Shown piece by piece: positions 50,826 to 60,394 of a stretch of 64,000 nt of DNA. How positions within the stretch are numbered: the stretch's first letter is position 1; the number at the start of each line of letters is the position of its first letter. The position numbers were made by a program, and so were the translations under genes. The notes beneath the pieces are model-generated. The model ran no database searches. It was given only the letters and a program-made list of their open reading frames with translations, and was not told where the DNA came from. The stretch covers positions 4,898,001-4,962,000 of the forward strand of contig NZ_JAJNEL010000001.1 of the NCBI RefSeq assembly GCF_029428675.1. Direction: 5' to 3'. The stretch comes from Streptomyces sp. JH14 (GTDB lineage Bacteria > Actinomycetota > Actinomycetes > Streptomycetales > Streptomycetaceae).

Positions 50826-53567
50826 TCACGCCACCGGGAACGCGTAGAAGATCCGGTCGCGTTGGACCACGGCGGTCTTCCCGAACGCCAGTACCCGGTA
50901 CGGAGCGGTGACCGTGGCTCCCTTCGGATCCTGCGCCCCGATGTCCTGGAACTTCCACAGCCGCCGTCCGTCGGCCGCCGCGAACGCGGTGACCTGCGTC
51001 CTGCCCGCCGCCAGCAGGGTCTTGCCGGAGCGGCTGAGGGTGACGGGCGGCGCGAAGTCCCCGAGCGCCGCCTCGGTGGACCGCTGCCAGCGGAGCTTTC
51101 CGGTGGCCCGGTCGACCGCGCCGACCTCCTGGTTGACGTTCGTGGTGTGCAGGAGTGTTCCGGCAGGCACCGGCGTACCGAACACGGAGCCGGCGGTGCC
51201 GTTCAGGGTCCACTCAGGTTTGCCGCCGGGCATGTCGAACGACTGGAGATCGTCGCCCACCGCCGCGTACAGCAGCCCCTGGCCGTCACCGGCGGCCGCC
51301 CCGTCCGGCCGGACCCTGCCGAACGACCCGGTCCACAGCAGCCTTCCGGTCTGCTGGTCGAAACTGCGGAAGACCGCCCTGCCCCTGGCGGCCCTGACGT
51401 CGCCGGGAGTGAGCGTCGCGCTCTTCTGCCGTACGACGATGTCGTCCGGCCTGACGGCGATCAAGCGATAGGCGGGGGCGGCCGATTCGCGTCCGGTCGG
51501 TACGCGGGTGCGCCACAGCTCCTTGCGCTGGACGACGTCGTACGCGAACAGGAACGACACGGTGACCTGGGTGTCCCTCCCGGGCTTCTTGCCCTTCTTC
51601 GGCTTCTGGGCCTTGACGGTGACCTGGTGGGAGCCGGTGAACCAGACGACGGCGCCGGACTGGCCGACGATGTCCGAGACCTTCAGATACGGCGCGTCCT
51701 CGAACTGGTCCTCGTACGCCACCCGGTGCGCGACCTCGCCGTTCTTGGGCGACAGCCAGAGGAACTCGGACGGCCCGGCGATGAAGCAGAGATCGTCCCC
51801 CGCCGGCAGGGCCGCCTGCCCCTTGGCACCGTCCGGGCACTCCCAGGCGCGGCGTCCGGTACGCAGATCGATCCCGACGGCCTGGGTGTCGCCCGTCAGG
51901 ACGAGCAGCCGGTCGAGCCAGAGCGCGGCGGTCAGCGGCGCCGGTTCGGCGTCGGGGTGCGTGTACACCCAGAGCGGGCGCGGCGGCAGCCCGGCCACGG
52001 TGGGGCGGCTGGGGGTCGGCGCGGGCTTGGCATCGTCGGCGGGCCCGGAATCGTGGGACCCGAGGACGAACACGGCCCCGCCCCCGATGGCGAGCCCGGC
52101 AGCCCCGGCGGCGCCACCGAGGAGCAGGGTGCGGCGGTCGAAGGTGAGCGGGGCGCGGCCTTCGGGAGCCGGGGCCGGGGGAAGGGCAGGGAGCGCGGCG
52201 GGCGCGGTGGGGTCCGGTGCCGGAGTGGCCGGTGCCGGAGTGGCCGATACCGGTGGGGTGGCGGCCTGGTCCCCGGGGGCGGGAAGGGGCCGCGGCACGA
52301 GCGGTGCGACGGGCGGCAGTCCGGTGGGCAGCTCGGCCGGCGGACCGCTGCGTTCGCGCGGGATGGACAGCTGGGTGGTCGGCCGGTCGGGCTCCGGCGC
52401 ACGGGGGCTGCCGACGCTGCCGATACGGGTGGTCCGGGGGTCGTCGTCCCCGCCGGTGGGGCTGTCGGGGCGGGAGTCGGTGGGCCCGTGGCCGAGCGCG
52501 CCGAGCAGGGGGTGGGTGGGGGAGTCGGCAGGGGCGCCGGCGGGCGTGCCGTCCGGATCCTCGGTGGGCGTGTCGGCCAGGTCGTCGGCGGGCGTGTCGT
52601 GCAGCGCGTCGGTGGGCGTGTCGGCCGGGCTGTCGCCGGGCGGGTCGGCCGCGGCTTCCGTCCCGGCGGCCAGCTCCCTCACCCGGTCGGCCTGTTCCCT
52701 GACCGCCCGCGACAGCGGTTCCGGCAGCCAGCCGCCCTTGGCGAGGCCCGCCGCACCCTCCAGCGCCAGTTCCGCCGCCACCGTTCCCGCGGTCGGCCGG
52801 TCGGCCGGATCCTTGGCCAGGCAGCGTGCGATCAGGCCGCGCAACTCCTCCGGAACCCCGTCCAGTTCCGGTTCTGTGCGGGCGATCCGTTCGGCCGCCT
52901 CCGCCGCCGGGCCGTCGGCGAGCGGGGTCGTCCCGGTCGCCGCATACGCCAGCAGGAGGCCCAGCACGAAGAGGTCGGAGGCCGGTCCGGCCGCCTGGCC
53001 CCCGACCTGTTCCGGGGTGAGATAGCCGAGCCGTACGGACAGCTGCCCGCCCGTCCGGGCCTCCGCTTCGGCCGCCGCACCCAGCGGCCCGAAGGCGGTG
53101 AGCCGGGGCCCGTCCTCGGCCAGCAGCACCGTTCTGGGGGCGAGCCCCTCCAGCACGGCCCCGGTGGCGTGCACCCGGGAGAGCGTTTCGGCGATGCCCG
53201 CGCCCAGTATCCGCACGGCACGCTCGGGGAGCGGGCCCGCGAAGTCGATGGCCTCGGCGAGTGTCAGCGCCGGTACGTACGCCACGGCCGTCCAGAGCAA
53301 GTCGTCGGCGTTTTCGTCGGCGCGGGTGGCGATCCGGGGCTGGACCCAGCCGCCGGCCAGCCGGTCCGCCGTGCGTGCCTCCGCCTGGAAGCGGCGGCGG
53401 AAGGCGGGCAGCGCGGCGAGTTCGGGCCGGGCCGCGGTGATCACGACGGTGTCGTCGAGGACCGTGTCGCGCGCCAGGTACTGCACGGCGCTCGCGGTCT
53501 CGCGGAACCGTGCCGCCACGGTGTACGCACCGAAGCGGCGTGGATCGTTCTGACGCAGCGCCTCCAT
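50826..53567 (-). CDS. Ser/Thr pseudokinase with PQQ-like beta-propeller sensor
   Basis: 913 aa. A kinase-like domain (about 10-285) aligns with Streptomyces STKs, but key residues are gone: the strand-3 Lys is missing in VVITAARPEL (41-50), the HRDLKP loop reads VLEGLAP (138-144), and DFG is AFG (158-160). A Pro/Asp/Thr-rich linker with several DTP repeats (about 300-470), one TM helix (about 476-500) and a PQQ-like beta-propeller domain follow, outside the cell. It may be an allosteric or scaffold receptor. ATG 53567 has AAGGGGG upstream. Confidence 0.9.
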   Translation of the reverse strand: MEALRQNDPRRFGAYTVAARFRETASAVQYLARDTVLDDTVVITAARPELAALPAFRRRFQAEARTADRLAGGWVQPRIATRADENADDLLWTAVAYVPALTLAEAIDFAGPLPERAVRILGAGIAETLSRVHATGAVLEGLAPRTVLLAEDGPRLTAFGPLGAAAEAEARTGGQLSVRLGYLTPEQVGGQAAGPASDLFVLGLLLAYAATGTTPLADGPAAEAAERIARTEPELDGVPEELRGLIARCLAKDPADRPTAGTVAAELALEGAAGLAKGGWLPEPLSRAVREQADRVRELAAGTEAAADPPGDSPADTPTDALHDTPADDLADTPTEDPDGTPAGAPADSPTHPLLGALGHGPTDSRPDSPTGGDDDPRTTRIGSVGSPRAPEPDRPTTQLSIPRERSGPPAELPTGLPPVAPLVPRPLPAPGDQAATPPVSATPAPATPAPDPTAPAALPALPPAPAPEGRAPLTFDRRTLLLGGAAGAAGLAIGGGAVFVLGSHDSGPADDAKPAPTPSRPTVAGLPPRPLWVYTHPDAEPAPLTAALWLDRLLVLTGDTQAVGIDLRTGRRAWECPDGAKGQAALPAGDDLCFIAGPSEFLWLSPKNGEVAHRVAYEDQFEDAPYLKVSDIVGQSGAVVWFTGSHQVTVKAQKPKKGKKPGRDTQVTVSFLFAYDVVQRKELWRTRVPTGRESAAPAYRLIAVRPDDIVVRQKSATLTPGDVRAARGRAVFRSFDQQTGRLLWTGSFGRVRPDGAAAGDGQGLLYAAVGDDLQSFDMPGGKPEWTLNGTAGSVFGTPVPAGTLLHTTNVNQEVGAVDRATGKLRWQRSTEAALGDFAPPVTLSRSGKTLLAAGRTQVTAFAAADGRRLWKFQDIGAQDPKGATVTAPYRVLAFGKTAVVQRDRIFYAFPVA

Positions 53568-53653
53568 GGCGCACCCCCTTATGACCGTTCTCGTGACCAT
53601 GGATCCGTCGATCTTAGACCGGCGGACCCGCTCAGCCCGGACCCCCGCGCGGG

Positions 53654-53920
53654 TCAGCTCGGTTTCGACCAGGGCCACTTGGGAGTGTGGCGCTCGCGGC
53701 CCTCCGGGGCGTACTCGTACACCCAGCCGCGCTGTACTCCCAGCCGCTTGGAGTATCCGGCCGGGACGCGCCGGTACGTGTACACGGTGGCGGGACCGCC
53801 GTCGGCGTCCGGCACCGGGACCTCGTACCACTTGGGCGGGTGGCCGGTCGCGCCGACGAGGACGGGCAGGACCCGCCCGTCCAGCGGGCCGCCCCTGAAG
53901 GTGGTGTTCTCGCTTCTCAC
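53654..53920 (-). CDS. Small conserved hypothetical protein
   Basis: 88 aa. Begins MRSENTTFRGGPLDGRVLPV and ends in a Trp-rich basic tail (PKWPWSKPS); YRRVPAGYSKRLG lies in the middle. The GGPLDG start is common in small Streptomyces proteins of unknown role. GTG start without a clear ribosome site. It lies between the pseudokinase and TetR genes, all leftward. Confidence 0.7.
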   Translation of the reverse strand: MRSENTTFRGGPLDGRVLPVLVGATGHPPKWYEVPVPDADGGPATVYTYRRVPAGYSKRLGVQRGWVYEYAPEGRERHTPKWPWSKPS

Positions 53921-53953
53921 GGCCCCAGTGTCACCCAGAGGGTGCGCGGTGGC

Positions 53954-54706
53954 TCAGTCCGGCGGCAGCAGGTGTGCCGCGTCGGTGACCACCGGGACGA
54001 GCCGGTCCGCCAGTCGCCCGGCAGGGCCTTCGACGGTTTCCAGCGGCAGCAGGTCGGCCACTGCGGCCGCGGTCTCCGGGTCCGTGGTGGCGGTGGCCGC
54101 GAGCATGGCTATCAGCTGGTCGACCAGCCAGGTGCGGAGCTCGTCCGCAGGGGGCTGCTTCTCCTCGTCCAGCCAGATCAGGGAGGCCGCCTCGACGGCC
54201 GCGATCCAGGTCCGCACCATCATCCGCAGCCGTGCTCCCGGTGCGCGGGTGTCTCCCCGGCCGAGGTGGAGCAGGATCTGTTCGGCCGCCGCCCGCCGTA
54301 CCCCGTCGACGATCGCCGTCGTCCGGGAGGTCTCGGCGACGCTGCCGCCGCGCAGCAGCGCGCTGAACCCGGCGTCGTGCTCGTCGACGAACGTGAGGTA
54401 GCGGCCGAGCACCCGGGTCACCCGCTCCGTGGGCGGCCCCACGGGCGGTTCGGCGAAGCACAGCTTCAGCTCGTCGGCGGCGGACCGGAGCGCCGCCTCG
54501 TACAACTGCTGCCGCCCACCGGGGAAGTAGCGGTAGACGAGCGGGCGGGAGACTCCGGCGACCGCCGCGACCTCGTCGAGCGAGACCTCGTCGGGGGCCC
54601 GGTGTGCGAAGAGGGAGAGGGCGGCGCCGAGGAGCTGCGTACGGCGCTCCTCGACGCTGAGCCGTCGGTACGCACGGTTCTGCGGGGCTGCGGCGGCAGA
54701 GGTCAT
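53954..54706 (-). CDS. TetR family regulator
   Basis: 250 aa. The HTH is at about 20-65 (RRTQLLGAALSLFAHRAPDEVSLDEVAAVAGVSRPLVYRYFPGG). The ligand-binding part is helical and diverse. TACGCT (54719-54714) ends 7 nt before the ATG, so the message is probably leaderless. It is directly downstream of the diiron oxygenase gene and is a likely controller of it. Confidence 0.9.
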   Translation of the reverse strand: MTSAAAAPQNRAYRRLSVEERRTQLLGAALSLFAHRAPDEVSLDEVAAVAGVSRPLVYRYFPGGRQQLYEAALRSAADELKLCFAEPPVGPPTERVTRVLGRYLTFVDEHDAGFSALLRGGSVAETSRTTAIVDGVRRAAAEQILLHLGRGDTRAPGARLRMMVRTWIAAVEAASLIWLDEEKQPPADELRTWLVDQLIAMLAATATTDPETAAAVADLLPLETVEGPAGRLADRLVPVVTDAAHLLPPD

Positions 54707-54747
54707 ACCGCGAAGCGTAAGCGGTCCCCCCGGTAGGGGGAGCCGGC

Positions 54748-55683
54748 TCAGGCCAGCAGGCCCGAGCTCTTCCACAGCCTGCGCCCGACCCCGTTCAGCA
54801 CACCGATGTCGTCGAGGAAGTCCGTCAGCCGCTTCGCGCCGGTCTGCATGACCTCCGTCCGGTGACCGCTCGCCTTCACCTGGGCGACGGCCTCGCGACG
54901 GTCCAGGCCGACGTTCTCGTACACCTGCGGGTTGACGAAGCAGACGGAGAAGACGCGCGCCGCCTCTCCGCAGCTCAGCCGGGTGAACTCGCGTTCCCAG
55001 CGAGGTGCGGTGACCATCTGCCGGCGCAGCTCCTCGCGGGCGTAGCGGACGTGCCGTGCCTCCTCGACCACATGGATCCGGGTCACGCCGCGCACCAGTG
55101 TCTGGACGCGCTCGTCCGGGAACGTCAGCCGCTGCATCCAGTCGAGGATCTCCTCCCCGAGCAGGGTGGCGGCGAAGGAACCGGGCGTGGTGGACACGGT
55201 CTTCAGCACGCGTGCGAGGTTGTGGTAGACGCGCGGTACGGGGTAGTTGGGCGCCCGGCCCCACTGGATCATGCGGCCGAACATCATCGAGTGCCGGCAT
55301 TCGTCGGCTATCTCGGTCAGCGCGTAGCGGACGTGGTTGCTGGTCACCGGCTTGTCGTAGATGTGCCGGACCAGCAGCTGCATCAGAATGATCTCGAACC
55401 AGATACCGAGCGAGGCCAGCGACGCCGCCTCGTGCCGGGCCAGGTCCATCCGCTGCTCCTCGGACATCTTGCGCCACAGCGGGGTGTCGTAGAGCGAGAC
55501 GAGCTCGGGCGGCCAGAACCACTTGCCGTCCTCGATGGCCATGTCCCAGTCGAGCTCGGTGTCCGGGTCGAAGGAGTGCTTGGCCGAGGACTCCAGGAGG
55601 CGTTCGGCGATCTGCTCGCGGTCCCGGAGCGGGCCGAGTGCGTCGCGGAGCGTCTGCACGTCGCGTTCGGTCACGGTCGTCAT
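54748..55683 (-). CDS. AurF-like diiron oxygenase
   Basis: 311 aa. Metal-ligand motifs of the p-aminobenzoate N-oxygenase type are visible: RHEAASLASLG, EIADECRHSMMFG and VEEARHVRYAREE. AurF enzymes oxidise arylamines to nitro compounds, but many homologues have unknown substrates. ATG 55683 has GAGGTG upstream. It is divergent from another diiron-type gene across a 178-bp region. Confidence 0.87.
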   Translation of the reverse strand: MTTVTERDVQTLRDALGPLRDREQIAERLLESSAKHSFDPDTELDWDMAIEDGKWFWPPELVSLYDTPLWRKMSEEQRMDLARHEAASLASLGIWFEIILMQLLVRHIYDKPVTSNHVRYALTEIADECRHSMMFGRMIQWGRAPNYPVPRVYHNLARVLKTVSTTPGSFAATLLGEEILDWMQRLTFPDERVQTLVRGVTRIHVVEEARHVRYAREELRRQMVTAPRWEREFTRLSCGEAARVFSVCFVNPQVYENVGLDRREAVAQVKASGHRTEVMQTGAKRLTDFLDDIGVLNGVGRRLWKSSGLLA

Positions 55684-55861
55684 GGCTGAAGGCACCTCAC
55701 ACATGGGTTACCGGCGGTCACTTCTTATGAGACTGCTTGTCAGCAAGACCGTCAATCCCTTGTGCGTGACTTGTTGACCCGGCGTCTACCAACGTGTGAA
55801 CCTGCCAATTGACGCAAGCGCCACGGAACTTATCGAAGCATGCGAGGCGAAGGAGCCGTCC
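55684..55861. promoter_or_regulatory. Divergent promoter region of two diiron protein genes
   Basis: Rightward, TTGACG (55809-55814) and TATCGA (55831-55836) with a 16-bp spacer precede GTG 55862. Between the genes CTTG-N4-CAAG and several TTGTTGAC-like words occur. A TetR site here would allow joint control. Confidence 0.5.
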
Positions 55862-56992
55862 GTGTCGACACACGACCTCTACACCACCGCCCCCGAGGAA
55901 CCGCTGTGGCAGGTGCCCGCCTCCGGCGCCGCCCGCTTCAGCTGGGACTACGACGACGGCCGCGAGCGCCTGCTGGCCCTCTACCAGAAGGGCAAGGACA
56001 AGCAGTGGGACGGCAACAAGCGCATCGACTGGAGCCTGGAGGTCGACCCCGCCGACCCGCTCGGCACCCCGGACGAGGCCCTCACGCTCTACGGCACGCC
56101 GCACTGGGCGAAGATGACCGACAAGGACCGGGGCGAGCTGCGCAAGCACTACACCTCGTGGCAGTTCAGCCAGTTCCTCCACGGTGAGCAGGGCGCCATG
56201 GTCTGCGCCGCCCGGATCGTGGAGTCGGTCCCCGACCTGGACGCGAAGTTCTACTCCGCGACCCAGACCATGGACGAGGCGCGGCACGCGGAGATCTACG
56301 GCCGGTTCCTGCACGAGAAGATCGGGATGCTCTACCCGATCAACGACAACCTCCAGGGGCTGCTCGGCGACACCCTCCGCGACTCGCGCTGGGACATGCC
56401 GTACCTCGGCATGCAGGTCCTCATCGAAGGACTCGCCCTGGCCGCTTTCGGCATGATCCGCGACACCACGACCCAACCCCTGCCCAAGCAGATCCTCGCG
56501 TACGTGATGCAGGACGAGGCCCGCCATGTCGCCTTCGGGCGGATGGCCCTGCGCGACTACTACAAGCAGCTGAGCGACGCCGAACTGCGTGAACGCGAGG
56601 AGTTCGTCATCGAGGGCTGCTACCTGATGCGGGACCGGCTCAGCGGCGTCGAGGTGCTGCAGAATTTCGGCATCGGAAAGCAGGAGGCCAAGGAACTCTC
56701 CGAGCACTCGGAGTATCTGCAGCTCTTCCGCAAGCTGCTGTTCAGCCGGATCGTGCCGTGTGTCAAGGACATCGGGCTGTGGGGCGAACGGCTCCAGAAG
56801 GCCTACGTCGACATGGGCGTCTTCGAGCTCGGCGACTCCAACCTGGACCTGCTGATGGCCCAGGACGAGGAGATCGCCGAACAGCTGGACCGGGAGCGGT
56901 TCGCGGCGGAGGAGCAGGCCCGGGTCGCGGAGGTCGAGGACGCGATTTCCGAGGGCGCGGACTCCGGGGGCGCGGCAGACTCGCCCGCATGA
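55862..56992 (+). CDS. Ferritin-like (R2-like) diiron protein
   Basis: 376 aa. Two carboxylate/His motifs, QTMDEARHAEIYG and YVMQDEARHVAFG, with Glu in LHGEQGAM and LIEGLAL, give the full set of diiron ligands of the ferritin-like superfamily. Family members may oxidise acyl or aromatic compounds or act in stress; the substrate is not known. GTG 55862 follows AAGGAG. The acidic C-terminus overlaps the next gene (ATGA). Confidence 0.87.
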   Translation: MSTHDLYTTAPEEPLWQVPASGAARFSWDYDDGRERLLALYQKGKDKQWDGNKRIDWSLEVDPADPLGTPDEALTLYGTPHWAKMTDKDRGELRKHYTSWQFSQFLHGEQGAMVCAARIVESVPDLDAKFYSATQTMDEARHAEIYGRFLHEKIGMLYPINDNLQGLLGDTLRDSRWDMPYLGMQVLIEGLALAAFGMIRDTTTQPLPKQILAYVMQDEARHVAFGRMALRDYYKQLSDAELREREEFVIEGCYLMRDRLSGVEVLQNFGIGKQEAKELSEHSEYLQLFRKLLFSRIVPCVKDIGLWGERLQKAYVDMGVFELGDSNLDLLMAQDEEIAEQLDRERFAAEEQARVAEVEDAISEGADSGGAADSPA

Positions 56993-57879
56993 CGCCTCCG
57001 TCCACGCCCGCAGACGCGGCGGCCGCCCGCCGAAGTCTCGAAGGACTCGCGCTCGGCGATGCGTTCGGGGAGCGGTGGTTCCCGCTCTTCCGCGCTCCCC
57101 GGCAGGCCTTCAACGAGGTCCGCGCCCGCCGCACCCCCGCCGAGCCGGTCTGGCACTGGACCGACGACACCGCCATGGCCCGCGCCCTGCAGCGCGTACT
57201 CGACGAGCACGGCGAGGTGGAGCAGGACCGGCTCGCCGCCTGCTTCGCTCTGGCGTACGAGGTCGACCCGGCCCGCGGGTACGGCCACGGCATGCACATC
57301 CTGCTGCCGGCGCCGCTGACCGCCCCGGCCGACTGGCGCATCCTCGCGCCCGAACTGTTCGAGGGCGGCAGCCTCGGCAACGGCGCCGCCATGCGCGTCG
57401 CACCGCTCGGCGCCCGGTTCCACGCGGACCCCGGCCATGCGGCCCGGCAGGCGCAGTTGTCGGCCGAGGTCACCCACGCCCACCCGCAGGGGATCGCGGG
57501 CGCGGTTGCCGTGGCCGTCGCCGCGGCCCTGCAGGTGCGCGGCGAGTTCACGCTGACGGCGGTCGCGGACCGTACACCTGAGGGGCCGGTACGGGACGGG
57601 ATCCGGCGCGCCGCCTCCGTGCCGTTCGGCACCGAGCCGTGGAGGGCCGCCGATCTGCTCGGCAACGGGCAGCGCATCCGGGCGGACGACACCGTCCCGT
57701 TCGCGCTGTGGACCGCGGCCCGGCACCCGGACGATCTGGAAGCGGCGCTCTGGGCCACGGCCGAGGGCTTCGGCGACGTCGACACCACCTGCGCCATCAC
57801 CGGTGGGGTCGTCGCCGCGGCGACCGGGGTCGACGGGGTGCCCGCCCAGTGGTTGCGCAGCCGCGAGCCGTTGAGCTGA
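56989..57879 (+). CDS. ADP-ribosylglycohydrolase family protein
   Basis: 296 aa. DraG/MacroD-type metal-binding motifs: GLALGDAFGERW, HWTDDTAMA, GSLGNGAAMRVAPLG and the late DVDTTCAITGG. The family hydrolyses ADP-ribose bonds or related N-glycosides using two Mg ions. It is coupled to the ferritin-like gene by ATGA, suggesting a shared process. Confidence 0.93.
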   Translation: MTPPSTPADAAAARRSLEGLALGDAFGERWFPLFRAPRQAFNEVRARRTPAEPVWHWTDDTAMARALQRVLDEHGEVEQDRLAACFALAYEVDPARGYGHGMHILLPAPLTAPADWRILAPELFEGGSLGNGAAMRVAPLGARFHADPGHAARQAQLSAEVTHAHPQGIAGAVAVAVAAALQVRGEFTLTAVADRTPEGPVRDGIRRAASVPFGTEPWRAADLLGNGQRIRADDTVPFALWTAARHPDDLEAALWATAEGFGDVDTTCAITGGVVAAATGVDGVPAQWLRSREPLS

Positions 57880-57933
57880 GACGGCCGCCTCGTATCGAAA
57901 TCGCGTTCACATGCCTGACGTAACTTGGGTGCC

Positions 57934-58797
57934 ATGACCATGCCGCCTCAGCCGCCGCAGGGCCCGTACGGGCCGCAGCCGCCCCAGCAGAACAACCCGT
58001 ACGCGCAGCCGAACAGCCCGTACGGTCAGCAGCCGCCGCACCAGTCGCCCGGCCGGCAGCCCCCGTACGGATACCCGCAGCAGCAACTGCCGCCGCAGGG
58101 ACCGCCGCAGGGGCCGTGGGGGCAGCCCGGCATGCCCGCTCCGCCCGGTGCGCAGCCGCCGAGGAAGAAGCGGACCGGCCTGATCATCGGGATCGCGGCC
58201 GCCGCCCTGGTGGCGGTCGGCGCCCTCGCCTACACCGTCTCCCAGGTGGTCGGAGCCGGAAAGTCGGTCGCGGGCGGCTTCCCCGACGCCACGTATCAGC
58301 TCACCGTGCCCAAGAAGCTGCTGGACGAGGAGTACACCCTCGCCGAGGACACCTCGTCGACCGACGGGAAGGAGGTCGAGGAGGTCCCCGACCTCAGCGT
58401 CCGCGATGTGAAGGCCGTCGTCACCCAGTACACCTCCGCCAAGGGCGGCGTCCTGGTCATCTCCGGTATGTGGGGCCGGATCAAGGCGCCCGAGTTCACC
58501 CGGGACAAGATCCTCGAAGGGGCTGCGGGGGAGAAGGGCATGACCGTCGTCGTCCCCGCCAAGGAGTTCACCCCCGACGGATACGACATCACGGTGTCCT
58601 GCCAGGTCGTGACGTCGAAGGACGCCGGACGGACCAGCACCATCCCCATGTGTGCCTGGGGAGACGACAACACGGCGGCCTTCGTCGGTCTGGTCACGGC
58701 CGAGATCGCGGCCCAGGACCCGGAGAGCGTCGACCTGGAGCAGGTGGCGGCCGACACGGCCCAGGTCAGGGCCGAGTCGCGCAAGCCGATCGGCTGA
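57934..58797 (+). CDS. Proline-rich membrane-anchored hypothetical protein
   Basis: 287 aa. The first 75 residues are Pro/Gln/Gly/Tyr-rich (GPYGPQPPQQ, YGQQPP), followed by RKKR, one TM helix (about 84-104) and an extracytoplasmic domain of mixed strands ending in AAQDPESVDLEQVA. It is a common Streptomyces architecture of unknown function. TAACTT (57921-57926) ends 7 nt before the ATG, indicating a leaderless transcript. Confidence 0.8.
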   Translation: MTMPPQPPQGPYGPQPPQQNNPYAQPNSPYGQQPPHQSPGRQPPYGYPQQQLPPQGPPQGPWGQPGMPAPPGAQPPRKKRTGLIIGIAAAALVAVGALAYTVSQVVGAGKSVAGGFPDATYQLTVPKKLLDEEYTLAEDTSSTDGKEVEEVPDLSVRDVKAVVTQYTSAKGGVLVISGMWGRIKAPEFTRDKILEGAAGEKGMTVVVPAKEFTPDGYDITVSCQVVTSKDAGRTSTIPMCAWGDDNTAAFVGLVTAEIAAQDPESVDLEQVAADTAQVRAESRKPIG

Positions 58798-58866
58798 TCG
58801 GCCGGCTGCCGGGGCCCGGTCCACCGCGCGGCACACCGGGACCCGCGGCACCTCGCGTCCGCTCCG

Positions 58867-60324
58867 TCAGCCCCGCAGCGCCGCCTCCATGACGGACCGG
58901 GCGATCGGGGCGGCACTGCCGCCCCCGCTGATGTCCGCCCGCCTCGCGGCGGCGTCCTCGACGACCACCGCGACCGCGACCGCCGGCCGCCCGGAGCGAG
59001 GGTCCCGGGCCCAGGAGATGAACCAGGCGTACGGCGTACCCGTGTTGTCGATGCCGTGCTGGGCGGTGCCGGTCTTGCCTCCGACCGTCACCCCGTCGAT
59101 CGCCCCGTTCGACCCCGTGCCCCGTTCCACGACGTCGACCATCATCTGCTGCAGCTGCGCGGCCGTCTGCGGGGTCATCGCCCGGTGGTACGGGCGCGCG
59201 GTGTTCTGATGGACGGTCGTACCGTCCTTGGTGGTCGTACGGTCGACCAGATACGGGTACATGAGGTCGCCCCCGTTCGCCACGGCCGACGCCACCATCG
59301 CCATCTGCAGCGGAGTCGCCGTCGTGTCGAACTGGCCGATCGACGACAGGGCCAGCTGGTCGTCGCTCATATCGGTGTCGAAGTTGCTCTTGGCCACCCC
59401 GGAGGGGATCTTCAACCCGGTGTCGTTGAAGCCGAACTTCCGCACCGCGTCCACCATCCCGTCGAGGCCCACCTCCACGCCGAGATGGGCCATCACCGTG
59501 TTGCAGGACACCCGGATCGCCTCCGAGAGCGATGCCTCCTCGCAGCCGCGCGCCTCGTTCGGGAGCTCGGTGTCGGTCCCCGGCAGCACGTACGGGGACG
59601 GCGTGTCGGTGGAGGCGTCGGGGTCCGTGACCACTTCGGCGTCGAGTGCGGCCGCCGCCGTCACGATCTTGAAGGTGGAGCCGGGGGGATACGTCTGCCG
59701 GATCGCCCGGTTCAGCATCGGCTGGCTCTTCGACGCGTTGAGCTGTCGCCAGGCGTCGGTGACCGACGAGCCGGTGCCGGAGAGCCGCCCGGGGTCGAAC
59801 GACGGGGTGGAGACCAGCGCCAGGATCTTGCCGGTCGACGGTTCGAGGGCGGCGACCGCGCCCCGCCGCCCGCCCAGACCGTCGTACGCCGCGCGCTGCA
59901 TCGAGTCCTTGATGGTGGTGCGGACGTCGCCGCCGGGCTGCTGGCTGCGGGTGATCTCGTTCCACAGCGGCAGCGGGGCCAGCATCGGGTCGGTGCCCGA
60001 CAGGATGTCGTCCTCGGCGTTCTCGATCAGCGTCGTGCCGTACGTCTGCGAGGCATAGCCGGTCACCGGCGCGTACAGCCGGCCGTCGGTGTAGGTGCGC
60101 TCGTACCTGAGCTGCTCGTCGGTGTTCCTGGAGCCGGTGACGGACCTCCCGCCGATCAGGATGTCGCCGCGCGGCTGGCTGTAACGGGCGATCGTCTGAC
60201 GGCGGTTGGCGGGATTGTCGTTCAGCTCGTCGGCCTGGAACACCTGGATGCGGGCGGCGTTCAGCAACAGCGCCATGAGCAGCAGCAGGCAGAAGGCGGC
60301 GGCCCGCCGGATGTAGCGGATCAC
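58867..60324 (-). CDS. Class B penicillin-binding protein (PBP2/FtsI-like transpeptidase)
   Basis: 485 aa. An N-terminal TM (AAAFCLLLLMALLLNAARIQVF), a short dimerisation region starting at SQPRGDIL, and the transpeptidase domain with the catalytic Ser216 in PGSTFK, the VSCN motif and KTGT near the end. It crosslinks peptidoglycan stems. GTG 60324 follows GGGAGGA. It lies downstream of a SEDS gene, the usual glycosyltransferase-transpeptidase pair. Confidence 0.95.
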   Translation of the reverse strand: MIRYIRRAAAFCLLLLMALLLNAARIQVFQADELNDNPANRRQTIARYSQPRGDILIGGRSVTGSRNTDEQLRYERTYTDGRLYAPVTGYASQTYGTTLIENAEDDILSGTDPMLAPLPLWNEITRSQQPGGDVRTTIKDSMQRAAYDGLGGRRGAVAALEPSTGKILALVSTPSFDPGRLSGTGSSVTDAWRQLNASKSQPMLNRAIRQTYPPGSTFKIVTAAAALDAEVVTDPDASTDTPSPYVLPGTDTELPNEARGCEEASLSEAIRVSCNTVMAHLGVEVGLDGMVDAVRKFGFNDTGLKIPSGVAKSNFDTDMSDDQLALSSIGQFDTTATPLQMAMVASAVANGGDLMYPYLVDRTTTKDGTTVHQNTARPYHRAMTPQTAAQLQQMMVDVVERGTGSNGAIDGVTVGGKTGTAQHGIDNTGTPYAWFISWARDPRSGRPAVAVAVVVEDAAARRADISGGGSAAPIARSVMEAALRG

Positions 60325-60394
60325 GCGTCCTCCCGGCGCTGCGGGGTGTGGCGCATCACGGCGCGTCCTTCCGGTCGTTCGGGCGCGTGCGCGG

